Below are positions 58,774-64,000 of a DNA stretch of 64,000 nt, piece after piece (position 1 is the stretch's first letter; every line of letters begins with the position of its first letter). This DNA comes from Candidatus Nitrosotalea sinensis. Lineage in GTDB: Archaea; Thermoproteota; Nitrososphaeria; Nitrososphaerales; Nitrosopumilaceae. Where the stretch lies: contig NZ_FRFC01000003.1 in assembly GCF_900143675.1 (NCBI RefSeq), forward strand, positions 374,095 to 438,094, written 5' to 3'. Below the pieces are notes generated by a model. The model did not search any database. It was not told where the DNA came from and saw only the letters and a list, made by a program, of their open reading frames with translations. A program made the translations under genes and the position numbers.

Positions 58774-59516
58774 GCAAGTTTAGAAAAAGAATGCATGATT
58801 CTTCTTCTAAAAGTCTGGTAATACTTGCAAATGATCTTGACACTACAAATCTTGCAACTCTAGAAAAGCATACTTTACAAAACATACAAAATCTCGGTAA
58901 CTATCTATGTGCTGTGAAATTTAATTTTCATGTACTGCTGCCTCTTGGAGAAAAAAGTATCAAGAAAATAAACAAGACAGCACACGATATGGGGCTACAA
59001 ACAATAGCAGACATCAAACTAAATGATATTGGCAATACAAACATGGTTACACTGCAAAGATTGTGGAGCAGTGGATTTGATGCAGTGATTGCAAATCCAA
59101 TAATGGGACCTGAAAATCTGTCACAACTTGTCAAAAATGCACATGGGAATAATCGTGGTGTGATAACACTTGTACACATGAGTCATCCTGGTGCAAAACT
59201 TGGATATGGTTTACGTGTACAGGATCCAAACACTGGCAAGATGACAAGTGTACATGAGCTATTTCTGAAATGGTCATACTCTATGAATGTGGATGGAATT
59301 GTAGTTGGAGCTACAATTCCTGATTTGATACGTCAATCAAGCAAAAAAGCAAAAGGAAAATTTGAGATCTACTCTCCAGGGGTTGGCACACAGGGGGGTG
59401 ACCCAACTGATGCACTTGATGCCGGTGCAAACTATCTCATAGTTGGAAGAACAATTCTTAATTCAAAAAACCCTAAACTTGAGGCACAAAGATTACGAGA
59501 AATAACCCTGTCATAG
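58770..59516 (+). CDS. pyrF: Orotidine 5'-phosphate decarboxylase
   Basis: A 248-residue TIM-barrel decarboxylase making UMP. Visible are SLVILANDLDTTNLATLE, AVKFNFHVLLPLG, the catalytic-type DIKLNDIGNTN, ANPIMGPENL, the phosphate loop SPGVGTQGGDPTDALDAGAN and LIVGRTIL. The Lys of the DIKLND tetrad is in place. Its stop overlaps the convergent Nudix gene by 6 bases. Confidence 0.9.
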   Translation: MSKFRKRMHDSSSKSLVILANDLDTTNLATLEKHTLQNIQNLGNYLCAVKFNFHVLLPLGEKSIKKINKTAHDMGLQTIADIKLNDIGNTNMVTLQRLWSSGFDAVIANPIMGPENLSQLVKNAHGNNRGVITLVHMSHPGAKLGYGLRVQDPNTGKMTSVHELFLKWSYSMNVDGIVVGATIPDLIRQSSKKAKGKFEIYSPGVGTQGGDPTDALDAGANYLIVGRTILNSKNPKLEAQRLREITLS

Positions 59517-59915
59517 GTCCTTGACTTTTTTGAATACATTTTGGGCCGTCTTGTATGTCAGTTTTGCAAGAGCCTCATCAAAGCCAAGCCATGTGTAATC
59601 CTGATGTTCAAAAGATAGGGTAATCTTGTCTGTGTTTGTGGTTGCCAAGAAAAAGGCAACTTCCTTGTGTATCACTTGTCCATCTCTTTGATAATGATAC
59701 TCTACCTTGTCCTCAAATCCGTCCACAAATGTAATGTCTGTTATGCCTGTCTCTTCTCTTGCTTCTCTTAGTACTGTCTCCCTTAGTGCCTCGCCCTTCT
59801 CTATGTTTCCCTTGACAAAATCCCAGTGACCTGAAGGGTAATTCAAAAGAAGATACATCTTTCCCTGTGGTGACTGGCGATAAATTATGGCACCTGCCGA
59901 TCTTTCTTCTAACAT
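59511..59915 (-). CDS. Nudix hydrolase, Ap4A-type
   Basis: A 134-residue Nudix protein. The box fits G-x5-E-x7-R-E-x2-E-E-x-G exactly: GNIEKGEALRETVLREAREE and TGI. The N-terminal RSAGAIIYRQSPQGKMYLLL and the C-terminal HQDYTWLGFDEA are typical of diadenosine-tetraphosphate or NTP-cleaving members. It probably removes alarmones or damaged nucleotides. It follows uppS at 38 bases on the same strand. Confidence 0.92.
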   Translation of the reverse strand: MLEERSAGAIIYRQSPQGKMYLLLNYPSGHWDFVKGNIEKGEALRETVLREAREETGITDITFVDGFEDKVEYHYQRDGQVIHKEVAFFLATTNTDKITLSFEHQDYTWLGFDEALAKLTYKTAQNVFKKVKDL

Positions 59916-59953
59916 TACAAAGGTAACTTGAGGGTGTCCAGTATTTCTCTTTT

Positions 59954-60655
59954 TTATTTGCCCAGTCTTCGGCCTCTTTTCTGAAATGTTCTAATTGCAC
60001 GCATCAGATCTATCTTTCTAAATTCCGGCCAGTATACATCCATGAATACAAGTTCGCTGTATGCACTTTGCCAGAGAAGAAAACCACTCAATCGTTTTTC
60101 GCCTGATGTTCTTAATATCATGTCAGGTGATGACTGGGGAAGGTGTGAAGTGTAAAGACTTGATTCTATTACGTCCTTGTCTATCTGGTTTACATTAAGA
60201 GATCCGTCTTTTATCTTTGCACCTATTTTTTTTATGGCGTCAACAAGCTCGTTTTGTCCACCATATGCTATTGCAATGTTAAGGTAATGACCATCATAAT
60301 CTTTTGTGGTTTCTTCCAGCTTGCCAAGTATGTCTTTTAAAAAGTCAGGTAATAGCTCTATGCTGCCTATTGCTTTGACCTTCATGCGATTCTTGTGAAT
60401 TCTTGGATCGTTGTACAGCTTGTGCAGTCTTTCATTAATCAATTCATACAGGTAGCCCAATTCATCGTCTTTGCGATTGAGATTTTCTGCAGACAAGACA
60501 TACAATGTAATTATCTTGATGTTTAGCTCTTCACACCAATCAAGCAATTTTTCTACCGCATCTGCTCCTCTAAAGTGGCCATCAATCTTCATTATCAGAT
60601 TGCGCTTTGCCCATCTTCTATTTCCGTCTAGAATTATGGCAATATGCTTTGGCAT
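59954..60655 (-). CDS. uppS: cis-Prenyltransferase (undecaprenyl-diphosphate synthase family)
   Basis: A 233-residue enzyme adding isopentenyl units in Z configuration to make a long-chain lipid carrier for glycan assembly. The active-site IAIILDGNRRWAKRN, GHFRGADAVEKLLDWCEEL, TLYVLSAENLNR, LNIAIAYGGQNELVDAI, PDMILRTSGEKRLSGFLLWQ and YSELVFMDVYWPEF all match. The product chain length cannot be read from the sequence. Confidence 0.95.
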   Translation of the reverse strand: MPKHIAIILDGNRRWAKRNLIMKIDGHFRGADAVEKLLDWCEELNIKIITLYVLSAENLNRKDDELGYLYELINERLHKLYNDPRIHKNRMKVKAIGSIELLPDFLKDILGKLEETTKDYDGHYLNIAIAYGGQNELVDAIKKIGAKIKDGSLNVNQIDKDVIESSLYTSHLPQSSPDMILRTSGEKRLSGFLLWQSAYSELVFMDVYWPEFRKIDLMRAIRTFQKRGRRLGK

Positions 60656-60732
60656 CTCGCCACTCTGGATATCATTTTCTAATCTTCTAGAATACAGGCT
60701 GTATAAACCGCCAAAGTTGAGAACCTTGTCTT

Positions 60733-61878
60733 TTATTCTGATAATACCTCACCACCCTTTTTCTTTCTGTATCTATGAAAGAGCAAGGATGCTGATATCA
60801 GTATTACTGCAAGACCTATCAGTAGTGGAGGAATCAACGTGTATGGGCTGTCTCCTTTTACCATGATTGTAGTGAACTGGGATACAACTGGATACAATGT
60901 TACAAGTACAATTATTCTCAGTATGTCTGTAATAGATCTCAAGCTTCCCTTGAACCAGCTGCTCAAAAGTGAACCGCCGAAGATGCATCCTATTCCAATC
61001 CACAAGAAAGGCAACATTCCTGATACAAAGAGTCCTATTGTCTGCTGATTCAACACCAGTTTTAGTATGTTGTCCGGCTTGGTGGTTACTCCGGGTACCG
61101 CAGCACCAATTCCTGCAGTAAGTGATGCAAGTATCATTACAATTCCTGCAACAAGTGTAAATGTTCGTATGAATCCTCCCGGCGTTGGTTTGTTCCAGTT
61201 GGACCAGGCCCTGTCTATGTCAAAAGCTCTGATAAGAAATGCTCCGCCCAAAATGCTTACAAGAACTGCAAATATTTCTCTTGACAGTCCAAGGACAGAA
61301 CCTATTCCTCCTATTAGCAAAAGCATTCCTGGTACGCCAAGAAAGAATTTGGAATATTTTGAATCAAAAGCAATTGCCTTGAGATATCTTCCAAGAACTG
61401 CATAAGAATATTCTACAGATCTGCTTGCTCGCATTACTACTCTTTTTACAGAGATTATGGGCAAAACATTTTGAATTATAGGTATGACACTTTCATCATC
61501 TTCACCATCTGATACAATGACTGCACCATTAGCGGAAAATTGCATTGCAATTGATTTTACCTGCGCCACAATTTTTTCGTCTCCCTGAACTCCTTTGTGT
61601 TCTACTCCTGAAACAAGTGCGACCTCTGCTTGGTATCCCTTGCTTGTAAGATCTTCAAAAGTTTTAACAGCTGCAAAAATTGAATTAGAATCTGCATCCT
61701 CTGGGTCTTCTAGTGCAAGTCGCTGTGCTGCCTCTATGCATGCATTACGACCAACAACCGGAGTTACAACTCCTGCCTTGATTCCTATGTCATCATCCCT
61801 GTCAACACAAATCACCAATAATCTGCTGGTCTTTGTCTCAGTTACACCTCTTTGCAGGCTGGTCTCTTTTGCAGACAT
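60733..61878 (-). CDS. DUF373-family membrane protein
   Basis: A 381-residue protein: cytosolic N-terminal half with RLLVICVDRDDDIGIKAGV, EDPEDADSNSIFAAVKTFED, LVSGVEHKGVQGDEKI and ANGAVIVSDGEDDESVIPII, and a membrane half of about seven helices (LGVPGMLLLIGGIGSVLGL onward). The pattern matches the archaeal DUF373/COG2237 family. Function is unknown; the Asp-rich VDRDDD motif may bind metal. It follows uppS upstream on the same strand after 77 bases. Confidence 0.85.
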   Translation of the reverse strand: MSAKETSLQRGVTETKTSRLLVICVDRDDDIGIKAGVVTPVVGRNACIEAAQRLALEDPEDADSNSIFAAVKTFEDLTSKGYQAEVALVSGVEHKGVQGDEKIVAQVKSIAMQFSANGAVIVSDGEDDESVIPIIQNVLPIISVKRVVMRASRSVEYSYAVLGRYLKAIAFDSKYSKFFLGVPGMLLLIGGIGSVLGLSREIFAVLVSILGGAFLIRAFDIDRAWSNWNKPTPGGFIRTFTLVAGIVMILASLTAGIGAAVPGVTTKPDNILKLVLNQQTIGLFVSGMLPFLWIGIGCIFGGSLLSSWFKGSLRSITDILRIIVLVTLYPVVSQFTTIMVKGDSPYTLIPPLLIGLAVILISASLLFHRYRKKKGGEVLSE

Positions 61879-61969
61879 GGTATAGACGAAAATGGCATTT
61901 CCTATTAATTAATGTAATTTCAATTAATTTTTACAACTACATGAGATGTCTTGGTTTTGTGGTATTATC

Positions 61970-62467
61970 TCATGGACGAGCTTGGTCTGATTTGGCTGCC
62001 AAAGTATCTGACTCTTGTTTGAGTGATGTAATCTTTGACATCTCATCGCTTATCTCAGATTGAGGTGCCCCTGACTTTATCTTGTTTGCAAGAGACATGG
62101 TCTCTGCTAGATAGTCGTTGTACTTTTTGAGGGATTCATAATATGCACCATAGCTCTGCTTCCACTCTGCAGGTGGATTGCTTTCAACCAACTCTGTTAC
62201 AAGTGATGAAACTTGAGACGATGCAACCTGGGCCTGGCTTGTATAGTTGTCAGGTGAGACGGTCTTGTCTGATAATCCTTTCATGCTTGCATCTGTATCT
62301 GCTATGATTAACGACTGTTTCTCTTTGACACTGTCCAGCTCGGCTTTATAGTCTGAAACAACAAACGTAGAACCGTGGTTTTGCGGGAGGAACCATATCA
62401 TAAAACTTGCTCCCCCTATGGCTGCCAATATTATGCCTGTGACTATGATGCCTTTTCTGCTGGCCAT
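61970..62467 (-). CDS. Single-helix extracytoplasmic coiled-coil protein
   Basis: 165 residues: N-terminal helix IIVTGIILAAIGGASFMIWF and an outside helical region (DYKAELDSVKEKQSLIIADT, VSSLVTELVESNPPAEWKQS, YYESLKKYNDYLAETM). The heptad-like pattern suggests a coiled coil. No family was recognised. It is the next minus-strand gene upstream of the DUF373 gene. Confidence 0.6.
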   Translation of the reverse strand: MASRKGIIVTGIILAAIGGASFMIWFLPQNHGSTFVVSDYKAELDSVKEKQSLIIADTDASMKGLSDKTVSPDNYTSQAQVASSQVSSLVTELVESNPPAEWKQSYGAYYESLKKYNDYLAETMSLANKIKSGAPQSEISDEMSKITSLKQESDTLAAKSDQARP

Positions 62468-62719
62468 TCAAGTGAATCTTTTTATCGCTTTTAAAAGCAT
62501 AACTACAGTAAACAATTTGATTATTCTTGTACCCAATTTGTTAATTTCACGGTCTTGGATCCTTTCCTCGTAAGAAATATGATAAAATCATGTATTTTTA
62601 TGTAAAAACTAGATCTATGATCTGAATTAGGCCATGTAAAAATTTAACACCCTCTAGTGTATAGTGAAATAATTTTTACAGCGTCTTGCTATATACCACT
62701 TCATTCGTAAGAAGTTGAA

Positions 62720-62863
62720 ATGACTCAAGCGTACTGCGTAAAATGCAGAAAAAAAGTCGACATCGCAAATCCAAAGGAAGTTAAGCTAAAGAACGGACGA
62801 CCTGCGGTTAAGGGCACATGTCCAAAATGTGGTACTAACGTCTTCCGAATAGGTAAGGCTTAG
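62720..62863 (+). CDS. DUF5679-type zinc-ribbon protein (47 aa)
   Basis: ATG 62720 to TAG 62861-62863, 47 residues: AYCVKCRKKVDIANPKEVKL, NGRPAVKGTCPKCGTNVFRI. The C-x2-C ... C-x2-CG ribbon and the conserved KNGRPAxKGxCPxCG segment match the small DUF5679 family widespread in archaea and some bacteria. It is basic and probably binds nucleic acid. The 233 bases after it hold nothing I can support. Confidence 0.8.
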   Translation: MTQAYCVKCRKKVDIANPKEVKLKNGRPAVKGTCPKCGTNVFRIGKA

Positions 62864-63095
62864 TACAATTTTCTTCTTTTTCAAGATACCTGGTATACTG
62901 TCACATTTCATGTTCTTTTGAGAAACTGTATGCCTGGTAGTATGTAATTTTGTTTTACGGGTGTCACTTTTCTAGTATCATTTGGATTTTGGCTGTCTAG
63001 TTTGGTGCAAATGAAAATGTCTAAAACGTGTGGATTTTGAACCTATTTTTTGGAATTTTGTGCCTAAAATCACTGGAAAATTAATTCGTACGGTG

Positions 63096-63326
63096 CTAGT
63101 TTACTAGGCTCTCTAGGCGTGCACACGCAAGTTGGTTTCGTAGTATGTGTACCTGAATAGAGTCTCTAAATGAATTATCTATCTTGCCAAGTTTCAGGTA
63201 CAATCTAAAGACTTGACCGTTGTCTAGGCTTGCCTTGTCCGGTGCCATGTCTATTGGATCTAGAATCTTATCTATGTACTGCCACATTTGAGCAAGTGTT
63301 GGTGTGTTATTTTGTAAACTTGACAT
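63096..63326 (-). CDS. Hypothetical helical protein (76 aa)
   Basis: 76 residues: a helix LAQMWQYIDKILDPIDMAPD, then VFRLYLKLGKIDNSFRDSIQ and LRNQLACARLESLVN. Soluble and mainly helical; no family was recognised. It follows the small basic gene at 63375 after 48 bases on the same strand, so they may form a unit. Confidence 0.55.
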   Translation of the reverse strand: MSSLQNNTPTLAQMWQYIDKILDPIDMAPDKASLDNGQVFRLYLKLGKIDNSFRDSIQVHILRNQLACARLESLVN

Positions 63327-63374
63327 ATTTTATCGACTTTTATTGGGATTTTCCTGCTTGGGGGATGATGTTCT

Positions 63375-63539
63375 TCATCTGGTTCTCCTCTTCTTCTGGT
63401 TCTTTGATATGATCATCTTTAGAAACGTGCTATTGTCAAGTGAAGGATCGTCCTTCTGTGCCTTTTTTATGGCTCTTGTAAACATCTGAAAGGCAGCTGT
63501 TTTTACAGTGATGGTCTTGTACTCTTTCCTAGGCATCAT
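63375..63539 (-). CDS. Small basic RHH-like protein (54 aa)
   Basis: ATG 63539 (a second ATG directly follows) to TGA, 54 residues: PRKEYKTITVKTAAFQMFTR, PSLDNSTFLKMIISKNQKKR, ending RRTR. One strand (KTITVKT) and two helices give the ribbon-helix-helix outline, with a strongly basic tail. It may be a DNA-binding antitoxin-like regulator, but no toxin partner was recognised; the neighbour at 63096 would be the only candidate. Confidence 0.5.
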   Translation of the reverse strand: MMPRKEYKTITVKTAAFQMFTRAIKKAQKDDPSLDNSTFLKMIISKNQKKRRTR

Positions 63540-63668
63540 TTTCTATGTCCGGGATGTATGGATAAACTCTAGGTAGACCTTTTTAGACAGCGATCTGCTG
63601 TTATTACCATTTTAGGGGATTTTAGGCAGATCGATTACCTTAAATGGTGAAAGTGTACTGGATATGGT

Positions 63669-63977
63669 ATGGCATTGAGCGAGTCCCACCGCCAATTGTT
63701 CATAGATGAATGCTCACGACTTACTGTGTTGGTATGTGAGTGCCTAAGCGCTCTTGAAAAGGACCCATCTGATGCTGACACTATAGAAAAAATGGTCAAT
63801 GCTGCAGATGTCATACGTGGTGGGGCAAGATTTCTCCAGGACAAAAACATGGAACAGAGTGCTCAATTGTTAATTGAACTGTTCAAAGGAGCTCAGGATG
63901 TACGTGAAAGACAAGAGGGGTTTAATGTTGTATCCAATCTCTTTGGCAGGCTGACTCCACTATCTACGTTGAACTAG
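63669..63977 (+). CDS. HPt-like helical protein lacking the phosphorylatable His
   Basis: 102 residues: FIDECSRLTVLVCECLSALE, KDPSDADTIEKMVNAADVIR, GGARFLQDKNMEQSAQLLIE. The pattern follows the histidine phosphotransfer (Hpt) domain of CheA-type proteins, in which H-x2-K-G-x3-x2-G is the active loop; here the His is replaced (ADVIRGGARFLQ), so phosphotransfer is unlikely. It may act as a four-helix adaptor. The window ends 23 bases after the stop. Confidence 0.55.
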   Translation: MALSESHRQLFIDECSRLTVLVCECLSALEKDPSDADTIEKMVNAADVIRGGARFLQDKNMEQSAQLLIELFKGAQDVRERQEGFNVVSNLFGRLTPLSTLN

Positions 63978-64000
63978 TATTGTTCGCCTGGTATTTTTCG

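Noticed and set aside
1-64000. CRISPR arrays, insertion sequences, prophage or integrated element
   Set aside because: No evenly spaced direct repeats, transposase, integrase or att-type duplications beside the three tRNAs were seen. The transposase-like segment at 7713 is only a short N-terminal domain of a B12 protein.

Overview
The window is chromosomal DNA of an archaeon, most likely an ammonia-oxidising-type Nitrososphaerota (Thaumarchaeota, Nitrosopumilales-like). This is inferred from low GC and compact gene packing, a histone, archaeal ribosomal proteins S11 and S17e, short archaeal-type PurA and CoaD, ThiL, RtcB, KEOPS and Sua5 genes, a tRNA with archaeal-type introns, start codons about 25-30 bases behind TATA boxes (leaderless-style promoters), and secreted proteins with the PxWVKxNAxWW repeat. 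No rRNA, CRISPR array, insertion sequence or prophage was recognised. The species cannot be named from the sequence alone.

Layout. 1-5.9 kb is a stress and energy-sensing cluster: small heat-shock proteins, four CBS-domain proteins, two UspA proteins and a malate-dehydrogenase-like enzyme. A palindrome, TTATCA-N4-TGATAA, lies in two divergent promoters here and again between the cupredoxin and Nramp genes at 10.3 kb, which suggests one regulon. 6-14 kb holds a ribbon-helix-helix-like regulator, secreted proteins, a cobalamin-binding protein with the CarH/LitR light-sensor motifs placed 8 bases before a pyrimidine-dimer DNA glycosylase, an Nramp-type transporter and CoaD. 14-19 kb carries TrpRS and PheRS alpha/beta, followed by an isolated structured RNA candidate near 19.3 kb. 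19.5-28.5 kb carries an intron-rich tRNA-Trp, PLP synthase (PdxS/PdxT), aconitase and oxidoreductases. 28.5-41 kb carries ValRS, a nuclease-like/pterin synthase fusion, a pterin dehydratase, an asparagine-synthase-like ligase, PurB, RtcB, S11, ThiL, GlmM and tRNA-Thr.

41-48.3 kb has a second ribbon-helix-helix-like paralogue, an ABC exporter whose ATPase is broken by a one-base frameshift, a third UspA, a winged-helix protein, a YkgJ-like protein and an AIPR-type defence protein. 48.3-52.1 kb has tRNA-Cys, histone, TatD, S17e, and a tRNA-modification group: a MoaD-like/Cgi121 fusion, a THUMP protein and Sua5. 52-64 kb has zinc-ribbon and hyper-acidic microproteins, an orphan histidine kinase, a YggX-like protein, a secreted repeat protein interrupted by an in-frame TGA, PurA, PyrF, a Nudix hydrolase, a cis-prenyltransferase, a DUF373 protein and small uncharacterised genes.

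The strongest leads are the B12-sensor/UV-repair pair, the shared palindromic operator, the MoaD-Cgi121 fusion beside Sua5, the isolated RNA at 19.3 kb, and a recurring arrangement in which convergent genes share one CTAG as a double stop.
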